This document shows, piece after piece, positions 34,721-46,484 of a stretch of 64,000 bases of DNA. Below the pieces are notes generated by a model that was given only the letters and a program-made list of their open reading frames with translations, searched no databases and had not been told where the DNA came from. Position 1 is the first letter of the stretch, and every line of letters begins with the position of its first letter. Source of the stretch: Uranotaenia lowii (Eukaryota > Arthropoda > Insecta > Diptera > Culicidae); contig NC_073691.1 in the NCBI RefSeq assembly GCF_029784155.1, positions 96,027,617 to 96,091,616 of the forward strand, given 5' to 3'. The translations under genes and the position numbers were made by a program.

Positions 34721-36430
34721 ATCAAGGTACGATATTGAGCGGTTTCTTTTGCAACACTTTCACAGTAAAAAAATATTTAGGTGATGTTCAATTGCTCGAG
34801 CTACACGATGCATCTGATTACGCGCAAAGATATATTTGAATTTATTTTGGAACTACACGAGATTTTAAAAACCTAGTCTAGTTTGTCAATTTTATACAAA
34901 AAAAACTTCTTCGACGAGAAAGTTTAATCGTATCATGGTAATTTCAAACCTATTAAAAAAAAGTTTCACGTTTTGAATCTTTGGTATGTTATCTATGTTA
35001 CCATTTAAAAGTTCGTTCCAGATTTCGGCTCATACGGTTCCGGACGTTCAAGAATGTGTTCAGTTCAACGGAGCCTTGTAAGAAGTTGCATTCAAAAAAC
35101 CACGCGCAGCCATTATACCTACTTCCCATACTTGAACATTTCTTGCACGGGTCATTTCGGTCTAACACTTTACCGGCTATTTCAAGTATATGTGTACAGC
35201 TTCTAATTAGCAATATTTTCACGCCGCATTTCACCACCGAGAAGCAGCAGCAAATAGTTACTTCAGCCGTCCATATATATAAAAAGATATTTCCTCCAAG
35301 ACTTTGCAGAAGCTAGCTGTTGAGGGTGGGTGGGTGGTTAGCCAAAGAAGGGGCAAATGGCACATCTGGTTTACCGGACAAAAAAGGAACTACCAGAGCA
35401 GAGCGAATAATTTAGCGACAATAAAAGAAAGGAAAAACTAAAGCACCCAAGAAGGAAAAGTGAAAAAATTGGTCTCATAGTGAGAAAAGATACTGCCATT
35501 AGCCAGCATCAACTTTGTGGCCTGACCTGGAGAGTGTAGTGAAAAGAAGAAAAAAATACATAAACTTCTTTACACCGTTTCTTCCGGGAGCGTACCGAGC
35601 CTTCTCCTCGATTGTAGTGGTCGCTTTTCCATCTCACCAGCCATTTTACGGTCGACGTAAAGTTGATTTTAAAAATTATCATTAAAAATGTAAATTTTGC
35701 TTCTTAATATTCTTCCTTTCTGCCGGCACATCGCTCCCGGCAATAAATTTGTTCAGGGAAAGTTAACTTGCACACTATTGGCTGGTTGGCCGGCCGGCTG
35801 GCTGGAAACGTTGGGAAGTGAATATAAAATTTCGAACAATATTCCTGGGGAAAAACCTGAGGGATGGGAACCGGACTCTGTGTGGTAATACATGCAACAT
35901 TCAATTAGTTTTATGGCTTTTATTTTGTTCTTTAAATTTCTAATAGACCAGTTCCCTCTTTAAAAAAAGTACTCTGGCCGACTTTGAACTCAGTTGAGCA
36001 AGTTTACAGCATGCTCTTGGTGTTTTGGTGAAAAAATTAATCAAAAAATTTCGAATATAAGTCTAGCATAGGGTTACCATATTCCGCGACACCAAAAAGA
36101 GTACATTGAGATCATTTATCCAAAAAGTCAATAGAAACGTTAAACGTTAGAATCCCGCATATCCGAACTTCTAGTTCTTCGCGTTATCCTATCCATCAGG
36201 TTGTTGAAGTTCCATACATCATCAAGTTTTGCGCCCGGATGGTATGCAAAAGAATGTACGTACAGTCACGCTTACCCAAGGTAGTCGAGGGCAGGACCAC
36301 CTCGGATAAGGGAAATCTTGGATTTAACGAAATACATTGACAAACCTTTTTGCACTGGCAACTTCAATTTAATTGCTTAACAATATACCGCAAAGATAAA
36401 ACATATTTTTACATGGATTTTGGATAAAAA
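34721..36430. other. Intron 1, GC-richer non-repetitive patch
   Basis: 35020-35900 is less AT-rich than its flanks and matches no repeat family of this window. Overlapping short frames on both strands show no recognisable product. It may be unique intronic sequence with regulatory content; this is speculation. Confidence 0.25.
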
Positions 36431-36435
36431 CGGTG

Positions 36436-36474
36436 GCTCGGATAACGAGCACATAAAAGCGGGTTTCTACTGTA
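36436..36474. repeat. Pogo/Tigger-like terminal repeat (family H), copy 1
   Basis: Reads GCTCGGATAACGAGC...GCGGGTTTCTACTGTA. Compared with 40708-40733 it has an extra segment of about 13 bp in the middle. On the other strand it begins TACAGTAGAAACCCGC, the style of pogo/Tigger ends. A related TCGGATAAGGG word occurs near 36303. The opposite terminus was not fixed. Confidence 0.5.
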
Positions 36475-36825
36475 CATATTTCAGGCTATCTGAGGTGTCT
36501 CCGAAATAATTTAATTTAATCAAATACTATTTATGTCTTGGAGGTCACATAACCATAACATGAAAATAATAAATTTTCTTTTAAATTAATATTGTACTAA
36601 TACCTAAATTTTGTGCATATTGATAAATGTTTGCATACTCAAAGGCGCTTATCGCGCTCACTGTTTATAACCATTAAAAATGCATGTTCATTAAAAAAAG
36701 ATATTAAAATAATTTGTTGTAAGCTGTATTCCTTTCGTAGTTTTGCAAAAGATTGACACATCTTCATAAAATGGAAGAAATTTGTTGATTTTTCTGATTA
36801 AATGTCTATTAACAAAAAAAGAGTA

Positions 36826-37781
36826 GTGGAGAGTGGGGATACTTGATCCCCTTTTCTTATTTTCATCATTTTTTTTTTGGAAAAAAATAGCAACTCGCCG
36901 TCTTTGACATTTTCTGACAGCTTGTAACTTCAAGTTTCTATGCTCTAAAAATAAGAACGATACTTGAACCCGTTGATGAACTAGAAGCATTTTCGTGGGA
37001 GTAAAAAAATTGCGATTTTTCTGAAGTTAGGGGAGACTTGATACCCTATTGAAGGAGACTTGATCTTTTATTCAGGAAGCCCTAATCCTTGTATAAAAAT
37101 CAAACAAAACCCCAAGATAGAATGTTAATTGACTATTTTGGTCATGTTTGTTCTCATTTCACAATTTATAGCAGACATAAGAAGAAAATTCTATAACTTT
37201 GTCTCAACGCTAATAACATTGCATACTTAAAGGCGCTATTTTTTATAATTAAGAGAAATTAATTAATTAATTTTGCTCTTTTATTCAGACAATTGTTTGA
37301 TAAATATTAGTTTTTGGATAAATATTAGTTATTTTGTAATCAGCAATCATAACGACCAATTCAGAAGAAGAATATGCCGTTTGGAAGGGGGATCAATTGT
37401 ACCCATAATCAACATTTTAGAAAACTTTTTCTGGAAAAAGTTTAGAGCTTTCAATTGCTTTGAAAATATGGCATTATGAAGTTCACTTTACGCTCGAACG
37501 ATTGATATATTGGAACAAATATTTTTTTTCATAATTTTCCCATGTAAGGAACATTTTAAAGTGATGAAAAAAGATCTTCAAGTTACATTTTGTGAAATAT
37601 TTTAAACAAAGTTCAATTACTCAAACAATTATTTTGTTAAAATTTTTTAAACTACAAGCTTTGTTATTTTGCTCATTTTGGCACATTTTTCTGGAACATT
37701 TGATCTTTGTAAGACATTCCAGTTTCGAGGTATAGCTAAGGAATCAAGTATCCCCAGGGATCAAGTATCCTCATTCTCCCC
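36826..37781. mobile_element. MITE family A, copy 2 (TA-flanked)
   Basis: Left end GTGGAGAGTGGGGATACTTG after TA (36824-36825); right end TATCCTCATTCTCCCC before TA (37782-37783). 956 bp, in inverted orientation relative to the closely similar copy at 44345-45319 and to copy 1 at 3444. The word GGGGATCAAGT / ACTTGATCCCC recurs inside in both orientations. Confidence 0.92.
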
Positions 37782-40707
37782 TATTTAGTTCAAATGTAGG
37801 TTTATTAATTTATCAACTGGAATATAATGAAAACTGCTCATTTTTTAAATTTTACGAGCCATTGAACCAAATCTTGAGTCGATAGAAAAAATCTGACGAA
37901 ATATTTCCGGAACAGTCATTAAAACATGTGCACCTATTCTTCTAAGAAATTTTTGGCGTTTCGATGAATTATTGAAATCAAAGTAGAATTGTTAGACAAA
38001 CATGAAGTATCAATGAAAAGATCAATGCATTTTGAGTTGAAGAAATTGATCAGTTTTCAAAAAATGTGAACTAGAGTTTTTTTTGTAGTGAACTTTTCAC
38101 TACTTATGTGATTCTTAAATTTAAATGCATCTTCTTAATAATTGAAATTTTCTAGTTACTTTGATTGTCTTTTTTTGAAAAAGAATGAAGTTTAAAGCTG
38201 TTTTTTGTTTAAATAAAGACTTTTAATTGAAACTGTTTCAAGAAATTTAGGACTGAAATTTATTTGAAGCTATCACAAAATAAATCTCTTCATTTCAATG
38301 TTTTTAATTTTTTTTTAAATCCTGTTTAACAGGCAACTTTCACGGAAAAATAATTGAAAAAAAAATTTGTGTTATTCTCTGATATGTACGTTTGTTTTAA
38401 ATTTGTTATTTTATTATAAAGAAAACAAAAATCAAATTTTACTAACCCTCTTAAAACCAATCCCGGTTTAAGATGGGATTGTCTGGAATCAGCATTAAAC
38501 AAAGCAGATTGGAACATGCTACAATTCATACTTATGGCAACTGTTTAACAATGAGTTGTTAAAGGCAACATTTAAGTAATGCTAAAATAAAATTGAAATA
38601 CTGAAAATGGAGATATTGGGAGAGCTGAAGAAATCTTTTTTCCATGTGTTTTTAGATCTAAAATAGCTACTGAAAATTAGGTCTTAAACTTATCACAATC
38701 TGGTTTTTATTTTTGAACAAAAATTATTCTATGTTGGGTTGAAAAGAAGAGATTGAAAACAAGTGTTAAAGCGGAATTGGGAAAACGATGAAAAATTAAC
38801 AAATGATTGCAACCAAAAAGAATTGATATTAGGTTATATAGCCCCTAAATGTATGCAATTCTCGGGAAAAAATGTTTCCTAAACGATGAAGTTATTCTTC
38901 GAACTGAAGTGATGTGTTATTTGTTTTCTCTCTGCCAAAAAATTAATTCAAGTATCGTTTAATTTGGAAATTTGAAGTTAAAAGTGAAATATCTTTGTAT
39001 AAGTGCTCGACAGAAGTTTGTTATGTGTTTTTGATACTGTTAACTTTATTGAAACCTCGTTGGGGAGCCTGAAGTTGTGTTTCGATCATGATAAGTTTCC
39101 TTTCGATTCAAGTGCGCACCCCGAAATGAAGAAAATCATAGAAAAGCCCATCCAAAAATGTGGTTGGCGGAGTAAAATCTAAAAAAATCAAGCTGAAACT
39201 GTTATTGATTGGGATTTTTCGTGATGAACAATAAAGCACGGCGGCCGTATCATTTGTGGAAGATACGATTGTTCTTAGATGTTTGATGAATTAAATGGAG
39301 AAAAATATCATACCGTGAGCCTTGATCAAATATTTTCGAAAAATACCCAAGCATGAGTGTCAGAATCATTGCTTCCCCGGCTTGAAAATGTATTATTCGG
39401 AGAGTGAATCCTATCAATCCAGTGGCATTAATTGCGTTGAGTGTTGCATCCTGGAAAAATGAAGGGGTCTACATACGTGCAAAAAGTGACATTCCAAAAA
39501 AAGACATGTTGGCGGAGCATGAGGCGTCGTCAAACGCAAAAGCCGCTAGCCAATACAGGGCTACTAGAAGGAGGCAATCATCATCAAAGCAAAGGTTGCT
39601 TTGGTTTGCATCATTTGGTGAGGAATTTCCAATTTATTTTTTCCATATTCGCTCTTCACGTTTTTTTCTCTCAATGTCAGCAAGGTTTTATGATTTCTTA
39701 ATACAACACAACTCTACAGGAAAAATTTAGGAAAACACATCAGAATGCTTACATCAGAATGAAACGAACTCAAAATACAAAACTAATAATTCCCATGATG
39801 CAAAACACCAGCATTGACCGTATTAATTATTTCCAAATTTACCAATGTGCCTTCTTGTTCAGACACTATTACTATAGGGTAGAATACAAAAAGTTTTATG
39901 AAGGCCCATTTTATTTAAATCTACTCTACGTCACTTACATATATTTTTAGCCAATAATGGAAATTACCAGTATTTTGGCTTAACAACATTTCATAAAATA
40001 ATTGAAATTGGATGCAATGATTTATTTAGGACGTGTCTGATTATTTGGCCTTGTCTGACTGTAATAATCACCTTTCAAGGTCTCAAAAGACCTTGAAAGG
40101 TTTATGTTCTACTAATTTTTTTTTTGTTCTTCTTTACTTTCAAGAGCGAGTAAAGGCGCTATATCCTTGGTCGATGACCAGAAATGATGGAACACGGAAA
40201 TCTAAAACAGTTATAGAGTTAAATTTTAATGATTGAAAATGTTAATGTTTAATGCAAACTTTTGCCTTGTTTAATGATTTCTGTGTTTAAAATAACTCAT
40301 TTCCAGCCGCTGAATGATGGGTCACTTCATTGGTTCAATAATCTACAAGGAGCACTTTTTAGCGTGCTTCCAACGAAATGCCCCTCGGAGCGTATGGTAC
40401 TGGTGGTCCACGCTTCTTCTTTCCCCTTGTTCCTGACATCTCTGCGTTCTCTGCTCCACGGTAGGCCCGACCATTTTATGTTTTTAATTATTTTAATGTT
40501 TATATGTTAACATAATTAAAAGCATGAACAAAGACAAGAAGAATAATAACATGTTTTTATTATTCTTCGGGACTCAGACTTAAGTTCTGGCTGTGGAAGT
40601 ACGATTAGTGATTAGTGATTAGTGAACTGAAGTGATGTGTTATTTTCGTGTTATTTTTAACGGGTTTTTCCCACTTGAGACCTCCCATTGGACCGCGCAT
40701 GACCGGA
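37782..40707. other. Intron 1, unassigned
   Basis: A lone family F phrase (cccctaaatgtatgcaat) occurs at 38845. 39100-39700 and 40280-40500 are GC-richer and contain frames without recognisable products (for example from 39404 and 40262). Confidence 0.3.
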
Positions 40708-40733
40708 GCTCGGATAAGCGGGATTCTACTGTA
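40708..40733. repeat. Pogo/Tigger-like terminal repeat (family H), copy 2
   Basis: GCTCGGATAAGCGGGATTCT followed by ACTGTA. It abuts the TA at which family C is inserted, so C landed at the outer edge of this older element. Confidence 0.55.
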
Positions 40734-40735
40734 TA

Positions 40736-42712
40736 GGGTAAATGATCTTGAGCGGAACTAAATGGCCCAATTCGATGCAACTCGGAATAGTTCATCACGC
40801 GGTGTGGATAGGGGTTATATCCAAACGATTTTTTTTAAGTTCAGCGGATAGATCTTGGTTTCTGCTTTCAAATGATGATTTTTAGAATATTTTAGTGTAA
40901 ATCTTAATAACTCTAGAGCTGTTTTACTGAAGTAAGAATTCTGATCTTGAGCGGAACCACGCTGATCTTGAGCGGAACTAAAATATGATCTTGAGCGGAA
41001 CCATTTTATACTGAAAAATTTCTTTAATAGCTCTCATTCCTAATCTTTGTGTAGCTGTGAAAACTACAACTAAATTTCATCTTTAAAGATTTTAAAGTTA
41101 AAAAATTAATGTTTTCACGTTAATAACGAAAACTTAGCCTTCCAAAGTTGTTATCAAAATATCCTTTCTAATTTTTTTTTAATTCAAAAAAGATATACAA
41201 TTTTCACTTTGATTCACTGTATCTTATTTCTTTCGAAAGAAACGATTCTCTAAACTCAAATTTAAGTCTTTTTTTATCTCAAAAGTTCAATTCGTAAGTA
41301 TACTTAAATGACTTTTTGAATGTGCGCGTTTAGGGTCATATTGCCTCGAACAACTTTTGAAGGTTACGACAAAGTCAGTAATACAAAAGTAAATGTCGTA
41401 AATTATAGATTATGCAAAAAACAACTGTACATTTCTCTTAACCAAGGTGTTTTTGAGTAAAATATCTGTTTTTTTTAGTGATTTTATCCGAATATTCTGT
41501 GATGCTAATTCCATGAATTTCTTTGAAAATTCATGATAAATTAGGTCTTTTTTACATTTGATTTGGAAAAAATCAGTTTACATTGAAAATCTCATCATAC
41601 TTTTCTAATTCTAAATAAGAAACCGAAATTTCATATGGAACAAAAAAAATAATAATATTGGAAATCCATTCAAAATATAAAAATTCTGTGAAATTTTTGA
41701 ATATCTCGAAATTTATTGATTTTTCTCACAGATTCTGTGATAAAAATTGGCTTAAAATCCAGTAAAACTACAGAACCTTGCTCTAAACAACTCTTTCAAA
41801 GAATATAGTTTATAATAAATTCCAGTTTCATATGGACTACGATAAAATTTTATTTATATTAAAAAAATATTGATACATTAAGTATTTAGCTGAATTGATA
41901 AAACAATTATTTTCAAACCGATTTCCATGAGTTCGAGCTCAAGTGTAACATCAAATACTAGGGAATCGGATAGGTCTTCAATACCAGGTTACTAAGTGAA
42001 TCGTTAAATATTATTATTTATTAATTAAATCGATATTATTGACAAAAAATATGTAGAAAGCCTTCCTTCTCTTTCCCGTCGTCCCTCTGAAAGAAAGAAT
42101 CAATTTTTGTGTGCCTGGTTTTGTACGCTGTAACTTTTGGTTCTATTCGAAACTAATTTTACATCTTTTCTGTCCCTAAAGTTTATATATAAAAGATGCT
42201 GCATATATTAAGGTGTAAAAACCCCCGTGAGAGACATAAGGCATAAGGAAGCGCACCTAGCGGTTTATTTTGGAAGCTAGTAGTTCCGCTCAAGATCGAA
42301 GATGGTTCCACTCAAGATCATATTTTACTTTTAAAAACAACGCGATAAATTGATATTTTAATGGAAAACTTTCCACAAAAACCAGAATAATGCTTTTTTA
42401 TGAGTTTTTCTGCCATTTTAGTCATTAAGAATCAGTTTATAACGGCCAAGGGTTACATAAATTGACCTTCAAAGTCAGCTTAGATTGGTGAAAATTGCAG
42501 CAGAAATGCGTATGTTTTGGAAGCTTCTAATAACATTATTTCATTTCATAATTTTTAGCAAGAATGATAAAGGATGTATGAAAAGATCTTGAAAAATTGT
42601 TATTTCAACATTTAGATAAGATTCATTAATAATCATTGCCTAGATCCTAGGAAAAGTAAATGGTTCCGCTCAAGATCAGATTTCGACTAGTTCCGCTCAA
42701 GATCATTTACCC
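40736..42712. mobile_element. MITE family C (GATCTTGAGCGGAAC word, TA-flanked)
   Basis: The left end GGGTAAATGATCTTGAGCGG and its inverse at the right end are flanked by TA (40734-40735, 42713-42714). At 1977 bp it is long for a MITE, with no frame resembling a transposase. The word GATCTTGAGCGGAAC occurs four times forward on the left (about 40744, 40942, 40963, 40986) and four times reversed on the right (about 42284, 42305, 42662, 42690); one right-hand copy reads CACTCAAGATC. The interior between them is very AT-rich. Confidence 0.9.
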
Positions 42713-42831
42713 TACAAAAAAGCGAAAATTTAATGGACCATGTTCACAGAAGCCCCGCTCTCCCGAAAGAGAAAAGATAAATAAATAAATAAGAATGTTC
42801 AATAGAATGCCCCAAATGACCCGACTTTTGA

Positions 42832-43540
42832 AAAAGTTATACGCTGCAGGCTAAAATTGATCCTAGGCCTAATACAAGATCTCATGCCAAATTTGGGCCA
42901 GATTGGATCACGGGAAGGGGTCGCTCAACGAGCCTGACGTTTGTATGGGATTTTGAGTCATTTTGTTCGGGAGAAACATGAAAAACCAGTTTTTCATCAA
43001 TAACTTTGGTTTCCGTCGGTCGATTTCTTTCAAAAAAGAGTTTTCTTAAAGCCCAAACTATGAAAAACATTTCATCCGAAGACTGCATTTCGATAAGAGT
43101 TAAGATAAAAAAGTTATTAGGCTTCGAAAATGGGCTAACTTTTTTAACGGTGGTATTCATCAGTGTTAATGAGGCGACGATATGTTCGACCTCTCCGACT
43201 CATTAACAGTGATGAATACCATCCTTAAAAAATCAGCTCATTTTTGAAGCCTAATAACTTTTTTATCTTAACTCTTATCGAAATGCAGTCTTCGGATGAA
43301 ATGTTTTTCATAGTTTAGGCTTTAAGAAACCCCGTTTTTGAAAGAAATCGGCCAACGGGAACCAAAGTTATTGATGAAAAACTGGTTTTTCATGTTTCTC
43401 CCGAACAAAATGTCTCAAAATCCCATACAAACTTCAGGCTCGTTGAGCGACCCCTTCCCGTAATCCAATCTGGCCCAAATTTGGCATGAGATCTTGTACT
43501 AGGCCTAGGATCAATTTTAGCCTGCAGCGCATAACATTTC
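42832..43540. mobile_element. Near-perfect palindromic foldback element, ~342-bp arms
   Basis: 42832-43173 and 43199-43540 are inverse complements at about 95% by eye, with only a 25-bp spacer (43174-43198). Matching words include CTGCAGGCTAAAATTGATCC, CAAATTTGGGCCAGATTGGA and GAGAAACATGAAAAACCAG. A diverged copy lies at 7099-8440. It has no coding capacity. As part of a transcript it would fold into a hairpin of more than 300 bp. Confidence 0.92.
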
Positions 43541-43581
43541 ACAGGTTTTGAATTTCCCATACAAATTTGAGGCAGTCTAAT

Positions 43582-43716
43582 GTTCAAGATAATGTAAAAC
43601 TTAAGTTAACTGTCAAGCATCCCACCAGAGCCATGTTTGGAGCGGTTGCTTCGAATGGATTGAAGATGCCTCCTGTTTTCATAAAAGCTGGAGTTAAATT
43701 TAATACTAATGTTTAG
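43582..43716 (+). pseudogene. Mariner/maT-like transposase fragment
   Basis: The frame reads VKHPTRAMFGAVASNGLKMP and continues PVFIKAGVKFN to a stop at 43714-43716. This matches the conserved segment of mariner-type transposases (the KHP...VMVWG..S..G..P.VFI...V..N pattern) between the first and second catalytic residues. The beginning and the rest, including catalytic residues, are missing. It differs from the DD37E sequences here, so it derives from another lineage. Confidence 0.65.
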
Positions 43717-43899
43717 ATGAACATTTCTATCAATCAGGTCCTGCGTAGATTCGGGCAAACTTCAGTGAACCCAAGAATGATGTTTACTAGCAAGATGAAG
43801 CCATACCTCGAAACGGATCCGAAACCTTTACATGAAAATTGAATCTTGAAGTCAGCTTTAAACTACCGATTGCGAATTTCCATTCCAATCCAAAACATT

Positions 43900-44090
43900 A
43901 TAACGTGAAAATAGCAAAAGCTCTGAACAGTTAATACGGACGATCCGTTTTGTCGGCCTCTTTCACAAAATCTAATACATGATACCGATTCCCCATTTGT
44001 TGAAACTTTCGTGTACCAATTTTTATTTCAATCCAATGCATAATAACGACAATATCCGAAAAACACTGACCAGTTAATATGTACGATCGC
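43900..44090. repeat. Unclassified interspersed repeat J, fragment 2
   Basis: Partner of 11700-11830 (ctctttcacaaaatctaata, atgcataataacga). A short internal duplication (gaacagttaatacggacgat near 43925 and accagttaatatgtacgat near 44069) suggests a tandem component. Confidence 0.5.
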
Positions 44091-44344
44091 GAATACAAAA
44101 TTTTATACTTATATCAGTTGCTTGTCATCCCCATCACACTTTTTTCTCGAAAGTGTGCTACACTTGGATGACACACAGCATAATCTAAATGTTATAAATT
44201 TTATAATTAAACTTTCAACTACAAAATTCAACACAACATTTGTGGTAACTCTAAAATACTAATTTTGTAGAATTTGTTCCAGTAATTTCGAATACATACA
44301 ATGCCGATTTTTTTTTTGTTTCACGACTCAATATGGAATATATA

Positions 44345-45319
44345 GGGGAGAATGAGGATACTTGATCCCTGGGGATACTTGATTCCTTAGCTATATCTCG
44401 AAACTGGAATGTCTTACAAATATCAAATGTTCTAGAAAAATGTGCCAAAATGAGCAAAATAACAATACTTGTAGTTTAAAAAATTTTAACAAAATAATTG
44501 TTTGAGTAATTGAACTTTGTTTGAAAAATTTCACAAAATGTAACGTGAAGATCTTTTTTCATCACTTTAAAATGTTCGTTACATGGGAAAATTATGAAAA
44601 AAATATTTGTTCCAATGTATCAATCGTTCGAGCGTAAAATGAACTTTATAATGCCATATTTACAAAGCAATCGAAAACTCTCAACTTTTTTCAGAAAAAG
44701 TTTTCTAAAATGTTGATTATGGGTATAATTGATCCCCTAGAGTTGGGTACAAATGATCCCCCATAAAAACGGCATATTCTTCTTCTAAATTGAGCGTTAT
44801 GATTGCTGATCACGAAATTACTTATATTTATCCAAATACTAATATTTATCTAACAATTGTCTGAAGAAAAGAGCAAAAATAATTAATTTTCTCTTAATTA
44901 TAAAAAATAGCGCCTTTAAGTATGCAATGTTATTAGCGTTGAGACAAAGTTATAGAATTTTCTTCTTATGTCTGCTATAAGTTGTGAAATGAGAACAAAC
45001 ATGACCAAAATAGTCAATTAACATTCTATCTTGGGGTTTTGTTTGATTTTTATACAAGGATTAGAGCTTCCTGAATAAAATATCAAGTCTCCTTAAATAG
45101 GGGATCAAGTCCCCCCTAACTTCAGAAAAATCGCAATTTTTTTACTCCCACGAAAATGCTTCTAGTTCATCAACGGGTTCAAGTATCATTCTAATTTTTG
45201 GAGCATAGGAACTTGAAGTTACAAGCTGTCGGAAAATGTCAAGGACGGCGAGTTGCTAAATTTTTCGAAAAAGATATGGTGCAAATAAGAAAAGGGGATC
45301 AAGTATCCCCACTCTCCCC
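44345..45319. mobile_element. MITE family A, copy 3 (TA-flanked)
   Basis: Left end GGGGAGAATGAGGATACTTG after TA (44343-44344); right end AAGTATCCCCACTCTCCCC before TA (45320-45321). 975 bp. Collinear with copy 2 read on the opposite strand, with long near-identical runs. ACTTGATCCC-type words are repeated inside in both directions. Confidence 0.93.
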
Positions 45320-45325
45320 TACCGT

Positions 45326-45345
45326 ATGACCCGGTGTGCTCTGCT
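45326..45345 (-). repeat. Helitron 3' end fragment
   Basis: On the minus strand it reads AGCAGAGCACACCGGGTCA, matching the end of the Helitron at 17083-17102 including the hairpin arm. The final CTAG is lost where MITE A copy 3 abuts, so the MITE probably inserted into or next to an older Helitron. Confidence 0.55.
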
Positions 45346-45745
45346 AAGTTGCAGTGAAAAATCGGGCAAAAAAGGTTCAAACTTTAACATTTACATTACG
45401 ATCTAAAAAGGTGGAAACAATTTCAAAAATCAGTTAACTGGGAAGCATAAACCAATTATTTAACTGAGTCTATTGTTTCAAATGATAGTTCTCTACCCGC
45501 AAAGCATTAAATTACAGTTCAAGAGTTAAACACAGCACCGAGATAATGAAACTAGTTTTAAAAAGCATAATTTACCAGAAGGTTGTCCGAGATCAGCGAA
45601 TTACGATGACCGTTCTTAGCCTTTTTTTCCCTGCACGCTGCCTGATTACTCATTATAGCAATTATACTTTTGGTTCCCATGCTACACATCCCTCGCTGCA
45701 TGAACTATTACTTATAGCAGGTATTCTTTTCTTTGCCATTCGCAG

Positions 45746-45864
45746 AATCCGGTCTGGACCCGTCCGATAAGTATGATATATTGGAGGAGCACAACAAATT
45801 GCGACAGGCGGTGGCAAAAGGACTCATACCGGGGCAACCGGGCGCGGAAAACATGCTGGAAATG
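45746..45864 (+). CDS. CAP protein exon 2 (start of CAP domain)
   Basis: Preceded by a pyrimidine-rich acceptor (ctttgccattcgcag) and followed by the donor GTAAGTGAG at 45865. It encodes residues 50-89 of the model, starting with the last two bases of a split codon (phase 1) and ending in phase 0. The peptide DKYDILEEHNKLRQ is the classic opening helix of CAP/antigen-5 domains; His65 is the expected first member of the conserved His/Glu/His cluster. PGQPGAENMLEM is also typical of insect antigen-5-like proteins. CAP proteins are usually secreted and have diverse, often unknown roles, so no specific function is assigned. Confidence 0.92.
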
Positions 45865-46108
45865 GTAAGTGAGAACCACCACCAGGCAGCAGCGTTGACT
45901 GGTCCGGGAAAAGCAAAAATGTCAACTTTTAAGTTCCATTTTCTTCACCTGTTCTGGTCTGGTCTCTGCTGGACCCCGAGACAAGATGAGTGCTAGGTGA
46001 TAGCGAAATTCTCCCGTTCATTACCAGATCGGTGTCGCTGGGTATAAATGTTCCTCTCTACGGCGAGTGCTGATTCATTTTTTTTATCTTCTCTTTCTCG
46101 GATTTCAG

Positions 46109-46190
46109 CAATGGGACGATGAGCTGGCTAGTCGGGCACAAGCTTGGGCAGATCAGTGTCTATTCAAGCACGATCCCAAAAAGAAACTGG
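46109..46190 (+). CDS. CAP protein exon 3
   Basis: 82-nt exon between acceptor ctctttctcggatttcag and donor GTAAGTATT. It continues the CAP domain in phase 0 with QWDDELASRAQAWADQCLF and KHDPKKKL, residues 90-116. WDDELA..AQ.WA..C is the conserved second segment of the family, and the Cys is expected to form a disulfide in the secreted protein. It ends in phase 1. Intron 2 is only 244 bp, in contrast to introns 1 and 3. Confidence 0.93.
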
Positions 46191-46274
46191 GTAAGTATTT
46201 AGTCGTCAATTATAGAATATACCTATAATTATTGAAACTATAGCAATTTCTGCTGATTTTTAAATTTATTTTCT

Positions 46275-46400
46275 TTTTTTTCCTATGGGAATTCTGGCTT
46301 GCAGTCTTTTTTTAAGCAAAAACGATTTTTGTTTTTATAAATCCAACGTTTCGTTTTTGCTTAAAAAAAGGCTGCAAGCCAGAATTCCCATAGGAAAAAA
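46275..46400. repeat. 50-bp-arm hairpin just inside intron 3
   Basis: 46275-46325 and 46351-46400 are inverse complements with one clear mismatch (shared word CCTATGGGAATTCTGGCTTG), separated by about 25 bp of AT-rich loop. It lies 85 bp after the exon 3 donor. It could be a small foldback MITE; no flanking duplication was identified. Confidence 0.85.
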
Positions 46401-46484
46401 CAATATATTCAGTCGATCCCCATACACTAAATTTATTTTCATAGTTTTCCATCTCACGTCCTAACTATGAAAAAAAATAAAAAA

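Noticed and set aside
45546..45720. Alternative first exon for the CAP gene close to exon 2
   Set aside because: The only donor-like site (45721) would leave a 25-nt intron, which is too short, and the peptide lacks a convincing signal segment.
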